This document shows, in pieces, positions 52,671 to 63,265 of a stretch of DNA of 64,000 bases. How positions within the stretch are numbered: position 1 is the first letter of the stretch; each line of letters starts with the position of its first letter. The translations under genes were made by a program, and so were the position numbers. Source of the DNA: Chrysophaeum taylorii (Eukaryota; Sar; Pelagophyceae; Pelagomonadales; Pelagomonadaceae); assembly GCA_029834535.1 (NCBI GenBank), contig JAQMWT010000673.1:87302-151301 (forward strand), given 5' to 3'. Below the pieces are notes generated by a model. It had not been told where the DNA came from. It saw only the letters and a program-made list of their open reading frames with translations, and searched no databases.

Positions 52671-52852
52671 CAAGCCTCTTGCACACTTTCTTTTAGGGTG
52701 CGCATTTGGGGGATGCGCTTGACCGTCAACAGCTCACCAAGAAACAGAAGACATACGAAGAAAGGGAGGGCGTAATGACGGCCGTGGGCGTTGGGGCAGC
52801 CTCGAAGGATAAATCGCAGGTTATCAGCTACTTGCAGGCCAGATCGCCGACT

Positions 52853-53194
52853 GCGGTTGCGATGGAGGACGGTGCCTCATGAATCCTGAGCCTTGCGAGG
52901 GCATCCGCCCTCCCGGCGTAGGTTGGCACCTATTCGCCTCCCGGGCGGGCCGGTTGGCAGCCGGAACGTTCGCAGTGGGACGGGGTATGGCCGGGGGGCG
53001 AAGACGGAAGGTTATCGACGAGTTGGTTGACAGTCACATCGCGGTCTCCTCGTCGCATGGCGACAAGCTTGATGGTCACTCTCCGCCGACCGACCTTTCG
53101 GTGCTCCTCGTCTACAGACCCGTGATTCCGGACTGGCTCCTGTCGGTCCGGCCTGGCTCCCATGCTCGGGAGAGGTCTGAAGTTAGTTCGTTAG
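52853..53194 (+). repeat. Dispersed repeat family B, copy 2
   Basis: It shares ordered blocks with 38761-39063, including GGTTGCGATGGAGGACGG and CCATGCTCGGGAGAGGTCTG. Different internal lengths show that both copies are decayed. Confidence 0.65.
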
Positions 53195-53888
53195 TGCAGG
53201 CCATGCCCAGCCTGTCAAAGCACTCTGCCCTGATGGTATTCGCGGGCGAGACGGACAACGTTGCCCTACTGCGCATGAACAAGAATTTCATTGCGGCGGC
53301 CCGGATCAAGTAAAGCGACCTCGGACCCAAGACCGAGTTCAATAGCGCCGTGTGCACCATTCCCGAAGACTCTTCGGAGATGGATGTTGATGAGAAAGAG
53401 CAAGACGAAGATACCGGGGTCGTTCGTTCACATCGCCTAAGGCAAGAGATCATTGCGCGTCTTTATCCGGGACGTCCGCCCTTTATTCTCTCTTCTGCGT
53501 TGGGCGGGCCCCGTTGAAAGAACGCATATAGGCAGAGGTGCAGCATGGACCTTTTTTTGAAGGCTGCTGAATCCCTTCGTTGGTCGAGAGGAGGAAGAGT
53601 CTCGCCGCGCGCATTTCTCCCCTATAGTATAGTATAGGGAATATATAATTGTCTACTCTTGAATGAGTGCGCGAGACGATGACTCCCATTTGTGCCGTCC
53701 TGGCGCTCCCTTATTTTTTCCGCCGCGGAAAGAGAGCGACGTTGCATGTTGCCAACCCCGGACCCGTTCTTTTGTTGGACAGTGTCTGTAGAGTACTTCT
53801 CACAATTATTAGACTTACGAAGAATATCATACTTATGACGTCATCACGAACTATGTGAAGGAGGACTAGGCCTCGACGTTGTTGTTAG
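53195..53888. other. Relic coding sequence and upstream region of the LRR gene
   Basis: Right after family B a plus frame reads MPSLSKHSALMVFAGETDN, then a TAA at 53311, then stays open (EDSSEMDVDEKEQDEDTG) to about 53515. It could be the remainder of a transposon protein. A TATA-like ATAGTATAGTATAGGGAATA lies near 53624-53645. Confidence 0.3.
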
Positions 53889-56800
53889 ATGATGGAGCGG
53901 CAAGGATCGGAGCGATCGCAGATAACGTCGTCAACGATGACGACGACGACGGTCGGCACCACCAAGGAGGAACCTATATTGGCGGCCGAACGCACGAAGA
54001 TGGGCGGTGCGTAGTTCTTTCATTTCCAAAGAAGAAAATGAAAGCGTGGTGTTGTAGGCGGACTTTGGACGACGGAGAAGTACGGGGACCTGTCCCAAGG
54101 CGACAAGCGGTTGGCGGCGGCATTTGTGACGGGTCGCGTGGAGTTGCGGCAGCTGCGCGGGCTCTACAAGATCGAGTTCAAGGAGCTCGCGGTCGTATAT
54201 CGGCGGACGGGCGAGGACGGGACGAAGGCGCCGCTGCGGGCGCGCGTGTACCTGACTCAGAAGACGGCAAAGAAGCGCATGGCGGACCTCGAGGAGACAT
54301 CGTACGCGGTGCCTGTGGACGGAGACGGTTACGTCGGGAATCGCGAGGCGACGTTAGGAGCGTTCGAGCTGAGCCTCCGCGACGCGCCGGTGGATCCGAG
54401 GGAGTACCGCGGCCTGGTCGTCGCCAAGCCCGCGCGCGAGGTGCCTTTGACGGAGGAGCCCGCGGTGTACGGGTACGCGCGCTTCATCGACGACCGGCCC
54501 GAGATTCCGACGACGGACAACGCGTTGGGCATGAACGAGTACAAGGATCTGCTCGAAAAGGCACGGAAGCACGCGGCGACGTTAAGGGGGGGGCAGGCGA
54601 CGACGAGCCATCATCATCAGTGGAAGTCGATGTCGTACTACAAGCGCATGGCGCGCAAAGCCTGGGAGGAGCTGGACAAGGTGGAGGAGGCAGAGATGGA
54701 CGCGGAGGAGTTCAAGCGCGCGTTGGACTTGCTGGACGTGACGATGCTCGAGCCGCGCGCGATCCGGCTGTTCGAGGCGGCGGACCTGGACAATTCGGGG
54801 TTCATCGGGATGACCGAGTTCGAGGTCGCTCTGATGATGCACGACGGCGCGCCCGACGCCGGGTTGACGCCGCAGGACGCGTTCAAGATGTTTGACTTCG
54901 AGAAGAAGGGAACTATCAGTCGCACGGCGTTTCCGCGGGCGGCGGCGTCGCTCGAGGTAGCGAAGACGTTTCCCGGCAAGCCCGAGTCGGAGGAGCGGCG
55001 GCGGGCGATGGAAGCGTTGTTTGACGTCGTGGACAAGGACGGCTCCGGGGAGATCTCGTACGCCGAGTTTCGGAGCGCGTGGGCGCAGCTCGTGGACGTC
55101 GAGTTCGAGCTGCGGCGGCGCGGAATAGCGCCGGCCAAGGTGCCCAAGTTTCTGCGGGCGTTTGGGCTGGCGACCCGCGGCGCGATGGCGATCAACCGCC
55201 ACGCCTTACTCCGGGCGTGCGCGGACGAGGAGTCGGCCGAGCGCCGGGCGTTCGAGGACGCGCGGCGCCTGGTCGACGACTTGCGGGAGAGCGCGCGTCG
55301 AAAGCGCGACGAGAAACGACGGGCGCGAGCAGCCGCGCGCGACAAGCTCGGGTCGTCGGCGGCGCGCGATACCGCGCTCCGGAACAAGGAGCGCACGGCG
55401 AGGTTGCGGAGAGAACAGGCCGCGCGGTCGCGGCACCGCGAGGAAGAGAAGGTGGCGCGGAATCGGCTCGCGGCCGAGCGAGCGCTGGCCAAGCGGCGAG
55501 CGGACGCGCAGCTCCGCGCGCGGTCGGCGCAAAAGGAGGAGGACCGCGTGCGCGAGATTCGCGCGGCGGGGCTCGACCGCCTCGAGGCCACCTTCCGGGA
55601 CCTCCGCGTCGTTCCGCGCGAGATGTTCGCGAGCCTCGCGGCGCGCGAACGGCTCGCCGACGTCGTTTGGGCGGATTTCGGCGACAATCGCCTCGAGGTC
55701 CTGCCGTCCGAGGGGTTTTTGATGTGGTTCGCGTCGCTGCGATACCTGCGGCTCGCCAACAACCGCCTCGTCTCCTTGCCCGGCGCGGAGCTCGGCAAGA
55801 TGGGCAAGCTCCAAGTATTGCGGCTCGGCCGCAACGAGTTGACCGAGCTGCCGTCGTCGATCGGCGAGCTCCTCGAGCTGCGGGAGCTCGACGCGTCGAT
55901 CAACCGCCTCGCGACGCTCCCCGGTGCCATCTCGAACCTCCGGATGCTCGGGTCGCTCGACCTCGCGTCGAATCACATCGCGGCCGTGCCGAACGGCGCG
56001 CTCGGCCCGTTGTTCGGGCTGCGAACCCTCTCGCTCCGCGCGAACAGGCTCTTCGAACTTCCTGACGACATATCCGAGGCCGTCTCCCTCACGACCCTCG
56101 ATCTTCACAACAATCGGCTCCACGCGCTCCCCGAGCACATCGGCGACCTCGTGAGGCTCAAAGGCTCGACGTCTCGACGAACGCCCTCTCGACGCTCCCC
56201 GACTCGGTTTTGGCCTCGCGTCGTGCGAGGTCTTTTTGCTGTCTCGGAACGAGATCGTCGGTCTGGGGCCCTGGATCGGCGGCTGGAAGCGCGCGACCCT
56301 CGTGGACGCCTCCTTCAACAAAATCGCGAGGGTCGACCGCGCCGCGGGCGCGCTCCGCTCGCTCGTCGACCTTCGGCTTCGCGGAAACGAGTGCGTTTCG
56401 CTGCCGCCCGAGGTAGGGCTGGCGCGCCAACTCCAAACCTTCGACTGTTCGGCCAACGCCCTCGCGACACTCCCCGTCGAACTCGGCGCCCTGGCGCACC
56501 TTCACACCGTGACGCTCGGGCGGAATTCCATCGCCGGTCTCCTCCCGCGAGAGATCGGCCTCCTTCGGTCGGCGACGCGTCTCGACCTCTCGTACAACAA
56601 GATCGAAGAGCTCCCCGAGACCGTCCGGGGGCTCCAGGAGCTCATCGTCCTCAACCTCGACCACAATCGCCTCGAAACGTTGCCCGACGCGATTTTCGAC
56701 TGCGCCCGCCTCGAAAACCTCTCCGTCGCTGCCAACAGGCTGCGCGCGCTTCCCGCTTTCGGCGGCGGCGGACCGGCCCTCCGCGTCCTCGACCTCACCT

Positions 56801-57647
56801 CAAACCTCATCGAAGAACTCCCCGCCGACATCGCGCGACTGGCCAACATCACGCGAATCTATCTCGGCAAGAACCGACTCCGCTCGCTCCCGATCGAAAT
56901 GGCCGACCTCCTCGACCTCGCCGACGAGGTGCGCTTAGATAGGAACCCGTTTTCGGACCTCCCCCCGAGATGGTCGTGCTACGACGCCGACCTGGCCATC
57001 CAGTGGGTCCGCGACCACGCGAGGTTTTACCGAGAGGCCCTCGAAGAGTGGGACGCGACCGGACCCTCCACGTCTCCGGCCGCTCCAACCTCGCCGCCTA
57101 CGAAGCCGCCGTCAAACGACGCTGCGGCTCAACCTGATCGACCACCACGCCCCTCCTCCGTTCCTACTATTTCCGCGCGAAAAGGACCGGCACCGCGCCC
57201 AGGTTCGACAAGCTCGCCGACGACGACGCCAAACTCCGAGCGACCGCGCGCCGCAAGGCTGACGCCATTCGTGACTTCCGCGCGACCAAGGCTAGACGAG
57301 ACTCGATCTTCTTTCACCGTCTCCAGGAAGACCTCTACCACGAAAATCTCCGACCGCGAATCGCCGTCGCCGAAACGCGCTTCAATCTCCGACGCGAACG
57401 CACCGCCGCTCTCGACTCCACTGACGACACCCTCCTCGAGGAAGTCCACCGCCGCGCGATACTCCAGGACCAACGCGAGGCCCATGTCGAGGATATCCGC
57501 CTCCAGGAGGAACTCCTCCAACTCCAGGCCCTCCACCAACACCTCGACACCTGTGGCGACCCGACGGACGGGACTCACTTTTTCCTCCAATTGGTGGCTT
57601 CTATTCCAACGGCTACCCTTCTTGACACAACCAACGAGTTGAGGTAG
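53889..57647 (+). CDS. EF-hand / coiled-coil / leucine-rich-repeat protein, frame-broken
   Basis: Exon 1 (53889-54006, MMERQGSERSQITSS) joins across a 51-bp intron (54007-54057) to a long exon. EF-hand-like units follow: RLFEAADLDNSGFIGMTEFE and VVDKDGSGEISYAEFRSAW, the second with a good calcium loop. A charged coiled coil comes next, then at least a dozen LRRs of the LxxLxLxxNxLxxLP type. The frame breaks near 56160 and 56215, where two missing bases or a 79-bp intron (56151-56229) would repair it. It breaks again near 57056. Beyond that a coiled-coil C-terminus (FDKLADDDAKLRATARRKAD) is open to 57647 except for one TGA near 57138. The gene may be decaying or carry base-call errors. Role unknown; such proteins are often scaffolds. 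Confidence 0.6.
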
Positions 57648-57719
57648 AGCTACTACAAGCAGTTGAAGTTTTTATTACTGGTGACGTTTACGTCAATGCG
57701 CGTGGCAGCTCAGAGCGGC

Positions 57720-58146
57720 CAAAGATTCCTTCAGAGTCAGTCAGTGAGTCAGTCTCGCCATGAGACAACCTATCCACCAAGCCGTTAGTCAGTCAGACAA
57801 CTTATCCAGTGACCAAGCAGACAGTCAGTCTCAGCAGTCAGTCCTCTCTGAGGCTCTTCGACTCCAGGTATTATTATTACGAGTTGTAGACCGTGTATGC
57901 TGCGCCTGACCCCTAGAACCACACGCCCAAGGCCATCATCATCGCCAACAAACCAACCTCCGCGAGTTGAGTTGAGTTGAGTTGAGTTGAGTTGAGTTGA
58001 GTTGAGTCTCGACCGAGATTCATCCCTCCCCAGAGTCAGCCAGTCAGTCAGTCAGTCAGTCAGTCAGTCAGTCGTCAGTCAGTCAGTCAGTCAGTCAGTC
58101 AGTCAGTCAGTCAGTCAATCAGTCAGTCAGTCTGTCTGTCTGTCTC
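57720..58146 (+). repeat. (CAGT)n and (GAGTT)n microsatellites
   Basis: Scattered CAGT units from 57735, then (GAGTT)n at about 57967-58005, then long (CAGT)n arrays at 58036-58140 ending in (GTCT)n. Together these cover most of the gap between the LRR gene and the next gene. Confidence 0.9.
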
Positions 58147-58414
58147 AGTGCAGAGTGCATCCTCCCTGCGCGCGCGCGCCGTACGAGGAGTTTTATTAGC
58201 GCGCGTTCGTTTCCCAGGTACCGGAACCAGGCCACGCTTTACGAGCCCTATTATTGATCTTTACCCTCGTAGCATCCCTGGTGGCAAAACGGATTTCTGG
58301 CCGTACAAATCAAAAGCCTCGCCACAAGTCGCGAGACCTGACTTGACTTTCAATTGATTAGTACTTGGAGCTTTTAGGACCTGACGAAGCTCCTTTGCTG
58401 CCCCGACTCTTTGA

Positions 58415-59287
58415 ATGTTAGACGTGTGGAAATTCTGTCAAAAAGTGTGTGACGGAAACCTCGGTGGCACGTTTGCCGTCGCGTTGTCTGTGAGGCCAAC
58501 TACAACAGTCTCTCCCGTGATGGTCGGAATGATATCGTCGCGCCTCGAGTACGCGGACGTGTCGCGAGGGGCGACGGTTCTCGTGCGGCATGTCGACGTC
58601 GTCGTCGGCGTCGACCCCGCCTGGATCGAGCCGTTGATGTTCGGGTGGCGGCGCGCCATAATCGAACTCGACCAAATCCGCTCGCTGGTCATGGTCAGGT
58701 TGAACGACACGCTCCAGCGCGTCGCCGTCATCAACCCGCAGCTCGCGGCGCGAGTCAAGGCCAAGGTCAAGTACGCGGTACTCTTCATGAATCGAAACAT
58801 CGACGCGTTTCTGACCAAGCGAATGACCATTTGTGGCTACGACTCGATGGACCAGATCATCGTCGACTCGACGCTCAGGCGCCTCCACTACCAGATCAAC
58901 TTGATGCGCGCAGCTCTCTGCCTCCTCGGAGATCCTCAGTGCCATGCGATCGGCATCACGCAGTCGTCCCGCCCGCTCCTATTTCTCACCGAAAAGCACG
59001 TGTGCCAGTCGAGGAACAATCCGAAGGCCGTCGTCAAAGAACGCACCTTCGAACAACCGTCATTCGCCGTAGACAACCCCGCCTCTATGCACAGGCCACC
59101 GTCCTTCGGCATAGATCCCACTGCCGTGCACAGGCCACTCCCTATGCACCAGCCTGTCGGCCCCGTGATCGTTCCGCACGGCCAACACGACGGCTACTTC
59201 GACCCCAACCTCGTCGGCCAACCCCCAATTAAGCACCACCTCATGCTGCCCCCGAAGCCAGTGCAAATGCCCTCGCCGCGCTATTAA
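58415..59287 (+). CDS. Orphan protein with His/Pro-rich tail
   Basis: 290 aa from the ATG at 58415, no intron needed. The first 190 residues look folded: SSRLEYADVSRGATVLVRHV, DPAWIEPLMFGWRRAIIELD, AVINPQLAARVKAKVKYAVL, then a helical NLMRAALCLLGDPQC. The last 90 residues are rich in Pro, His and Met with repeats of the type MHRPPSFGIDP / VHRPLPMHQP. No known family, signal peptide or membrane helix was recognised. Codon use matches neighbouring genes. A Pif1-element copy lies 0.7 kb downstream. Confidence 0.6.
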   Translation: MLDVWKFCQKVCDGNLGGTFAVALSVRPTTTVSPVMVGMISSRLEYADVSRGATVLVRHVDVVVGVDPAWIEPLMFGWRRAIIELDQIRSLVMVRLNDTLQRVAVINPQLAARVKAKVKYAVLFMNRNIDAFLTKRMTICGYDSMDQIIVDSTLRRLHYQINLMRAALCLLGDPQCHAIGITQSSRPLLFLTEKHVCQSRNNPKAVVKERTFEQPSFAVDNPASMHRPPSFGIDPTAVHRPLPMHQPVGPVIVPHGQHDGYFDPNLVGQPPIKHHLMLPPKPVQMPSPRY

Positions 59288-60031
59288 TCAACCCTACCCA
59301 GAAAAACATATGGACGACGTCTTTGTGTCGTTGCGACTTTTGAATCCCCCATGTTCAATTTCCACGCCGAGTGTGACGACTTCTCCACCGTCTCAGACCT
59401 TCCGACACACACCTAGTCGATTTACGCTGCTTTCTCCTGCTTGGTTGCACCTGCTGCTGCTGCTGCTGCTGAAGACGCATCATTTTGTTTTTCCCTTGGT
59501 TGTTGTCCTACCCTTCACACATCGCGGCCGGTGTCACATGAACGAACCTTCTTTAATAACAACCCTAGCCCAGCCGCCTCTATTATATCAGCGATTCATC
59601 GTGTCGTGATAGTTGCGGTGATGACACGATACTCTACTACTTCGCGTCACCGCGAGGACAAAATAAACACTACTGCCCTCCTCGCCTCGCCACATTATAT
59701 GATGGTCGTCGTGATGCGAAATGAGAGAGGTCCGAGGACATGTACGTAGACACTCTAAACAGACTTTGACGAAGCACGACGAGGTGAATTCACGGCGATT
59801 TGGTTCGCCGGCTTTCGCGAATTTTTTGGGTATTCTTCGCAAATTTTTGGCGATGATGATGGGCTCGTCGGCCGTCGATAATTTTTTTCGGCACGGCGTG
59901 AGGATTTTTTTTGAAAGACTGCAATAATAATTGAGAGGCGGGTGAGGACGTAGTACAAGGGTTTGTTATTGCAGGGTTTTTGATTGGTCCGTCCGCACGT
60001 GTGATGGCAGGAGAGGGTTTAATAAGAGTAG
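59288..60031. other. Intergenic before the second transposon nest
   Basis: AT-richer sequence with poly-T runs and a (CTG)n stretch near 59450-59473. No coding signal. Confidence 0.45.
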
Positions 60032-61045
60032 ACAAGTGCAGGCCAGTAAGTTCACCTAGTCCCAATCTCTAACCCCAGCAAGTTCACCTGTTCCCGTTAA
60101 GTTCACCTAGTCCCAATCTCTAACCCCAGTAAATTCGGTGTAAACCCAATCTCTAACCCCAGTAAGTTCGGCGTAAACCCGCACCCACTCACCCCACTCT
60201 CCTTCGAGCTCGTCGCTCTCACCCCGCCAATCTAAGCTGCCTTGATCCGCAGACGCCGCTAAGCTTTGAGTTTACTCGAAAAGCCCCAGTAAGTTCCCAC
60301 TTGGTCTCAGTAAGTTCACCTGGTCACTAAGTTCACCTAGTCCCAATCTCAAACCCCAGTAAGTTCACCTGGTCCAGTAATTTACCTATAGTGCGCGATG
60401 TAGCTGGGAGGGGGCAATACGTAACTGAACGAAGTACAATGTGGAGTGGTGGAGTCGTCGACCAAGAAGAGGATCCTCGGGGTTGCCGATCGACAGAGAG
60501 CCACGTAGAGCTGGACGTGGCAGAAGACGGGCTTCGCCAAGAGGATGCCGACCTCGCGGGGCGTCTGGCCCTGGCTCTTGGTGATCGTTTGGCGTCGGCG
60601 GGCCTTAAGGGATACAGGCTGGAGGAGCCTCGGTGACAACGACACGATCGATCATGTATCTGGTACCGTTGCAGTGGCCGTGCGACGGGTCGAGGTTACG
60701 AAGACTTTAAGCTCGCGATCAAAGGCAGCATGCCGTTGGTTGTCAGGGAGTTGAAAACTCTACTGTAAAGAGCGAGGTGTCGTCTTCCGACCCAGCCTAG
60801 TCAGCCGAAAAGAACTCCGACGCCTCGTCTCCGGGAAAAAAAGGCCGCGGTCATGCGCGCGTTGTCAGCATCGACAACATCGTTTCGACGGGGCGTGAGA
60901 ATGGCGCGCTGAAAGAGCCGCCGCGGGTCGTGGAAATAGTCTGCGAGGTCGCCGTAGACGGCTTGGAGGATCACTGTCTGGCTTTCGTGCCTACCTGATA
61001 CTTACTCTCGCGCCTACCTGATCCTTACCCTAAATGCAGGGACAA
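60032..61045 (-). mobile_element. Decayed Pif1/Helitron-type helicase copy, inverted
   Basis: It begins with the reverse complement of the shared terminus (ACAAGTGCAGGCCAGT), then the tandem array to about 60390. The same decayed helicase C-terminus as in the 18-21 kb copies follows on the minus strand (TINKSQGQTPREVG, PVFCHVQLYVALCRS). The leader is interrupted at its CAGA tract by the retrotransposon that follows. Confidence 0.65.
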
Positions 61046-63265
61046 AACAGGTTCCCTCGTGAGGTTGTCGACGCCCTCCTGCAGTACGCCCGCGACATCC
61101 AAGCTAGCGGCGAGGAGCTCCGCCTCGACAAGTGCGAGGCGTTCTGTCCGGCACTTGGCATGGGGCTTCTCGACCACCCCGATGTTCACGACCACGTCCA
61201 AGTTGCGCCTGACGGCACGCGTACTCTTGCTGGTATCCCCGTTGTCGCCGACGGCCTCGTAATCTACGGTGTGCCCATCGGCTCCCCGGCCACGCCGGAG
61301 ATGCCTCTGTCGAAGCTACCTTGCAACGCGAGGTTGACGCTCAGGTGAGCTACATGAGCCGTATTCGCACCAAGCTCCAGAACGTCTCCTCCACTGCATG
61401 TACTCGTTGGGCGCTACTGCATCGCCCCGCGCATGGACTACATCGCGCAACACTGCTACCCCACCAATGCCTTGAGCGCGCTCCGCCGCTTCGACGTTGC
61501 CGCCCTCAGCTTCGTCGCCACAGCACTTGGCGCAGATCCGCGTCAGGTTTTTGACTCCAACGGCATCGTCCTCCAACGCCTCCGTCTTCCTGCTCGAAGT
61601 GGGGGTGGCGGCATTCGCTCCTGCGCCGACCTCAGCCCCGCCGCCTTTGTTGGCACGGCGGCTCAGGCCCTCCCACACCTCGTCGACCTTCGCGATCCTA
61701 CGGGTGCCTTGGAGGTCCCTGGCTACCTCCCCCGCTCGCCTCGGTCGTGGGTGCCACTTCTTTTCGCACAGGTAACGAGTTGCACCGTTGGCACCACCTC
61801 CTCGCATCCGGTTGCCGCCTGGGGCGGGCACTCGAGACTGCGTGGGACGGACTTCGGGCTGATCTCCGTACCACGCTGGCTTCCCACGGCGGCGCTGGTT
61901 CCGGCGACCCCGCCACGTTCATCTCTCGACGGTCTCTCCTCTCCCACGAATTCGTCTCCATGGGCGTCCTCGTCGACCCCACCATCTCGACACCCGTGCT
62001 CATACCCCAACTCCAGCGTGCTCTAACCTCCCAGCGCGAGACAGCTCGGGCCACTGCACTCGATCGCCTTGCGGCCACCCTTCCCATCACCGAAGCACTT
62101 CGAGTAGCGGCGTCCTCATGGGATCGCTTCTCGACCGTTCATCAGCTCGTGCCCAGCTCTGGCCTTCAAATCCCCCACCGCTGCTGGGCTGAGATGTGTG
62201 CCCAGTACTTTGGCTACCCCACTCCAGCTTGTTTGGGCCTCGTGGGCACTCGCATTCTGGGCACTGACGATGAGAAAGTCTTTCTCGACGCTCACGGCAA
62301 GGTGCTTCTCACGCAGGCCAACCTTGTCAACCGCGGAGGAGCGCGGACCACCTGGCATGACGGCCAGCTCGACTGCGTCCACGGCAGCGTCAAAGAGGCC
62401 GGCATCCCAGCCCTGTCCGAGGTTTTCGGCATCTTTGCTGACGTCGTCGCCCCTACCATTCGCACGCGCCTCTACGGCCGGTACCGAGGCAATCTCGCCC
62501 GACGTCAAGTCGTCCCAGACATCCTCACCACGCTCGACAACAAGGAGCAACTCTACGACATCAAAACCCTCGCTTGGGGTTCGTTGTACACCGCCCCTGC
62601 CCTCCATCCCTCCCACCCGTCGCCTGTCGATCGGCGCGCAGCGCAAGTCCACTCCGAATACCCGCTCACGCCCGCGGCATCGACGCCATCATCCCCAAGC
62701 CGGGTACAGCACCACCGCCTGGCTTCTTGGCCCTGTCGAACAGCGGCTACGTAGCTACGGCACCGTCGCCGGCCTCTCGTCTTTGGTCCTTCGGTGAGGC
62801 CAGCGCGGCGTGCCACGCTCTCCGCCAAACATGCGCAGAGCGCATCCTCGCTGCGCGAACCTGGGTGACAAGCTGCGCCGCCCAACTTCCCAGAGGCAAA
62901 GGCGACCCAAACTCGCCGCATTTACCGTGAGTGGGGGGATCGCCAACGCATTAGCCGGGCTCGCTGTGCCCTCACCGCAAAACCTCACTCACCCATTCGC
63001 CGTCCTCGGGGAACCCCGCGCAGGCCGCCCACCCTCCCAGCAGCAGACAGGAACGCACCCTTCGTTGCCGCACATACGTCCGGCGGCAGCACGCGTTACG
63101 CCTACGGGCGGGGCCCGTCACTCTTCCCTTGCCCCACGCCTCGGCGATGACCCCGACTAGGTCCGCGTAACTTATCTCCGCCCGTCAGCCACATCCTCTT
63201 ACCCCACAAACCCACCACATCCTTCATAGTCTCCCCCACACCCCCCTCACCCCCCCTCTAGCAGT
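61046..63265 (+). mobile_element. Longest copy of the non-LTR retrotransposon (RLE type), frame-broken
   Basis: It covers the end of the reverse transcriptase and everything downstream. It starts after the catalytic YADD region at REVVDALLQYARDIQASGEE and LRLDKCEAFCPA. Then come VVADGLVIYGVPIGSPATPE, PRMDYIAQHCYPTNALSALR and LQRLRLPARSGGGGIRSCAD. From 61747 a long frame runs to a nuclease region where VVPDILTTLDNKEQLYDIKT fits a PD-(D/E)xK motif (P-D...D-x-K), typical of the restriction-like endonuclease of early-branching LINEs such as R2, R4 and CRE. The C-terminal part is in shifted frames. The 5' end is truncated at a CAGA tract. Several indels make it inactive. Confidence 0.75.

Noticed and set aside
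53879-54895. 338-codon plus-strand ORF overlapping the start of the LRR gene
   Set aside because: Gly/Arg-rich alternate frame; the EF-hand/LRR frame with the 51-bp intron explains the region.
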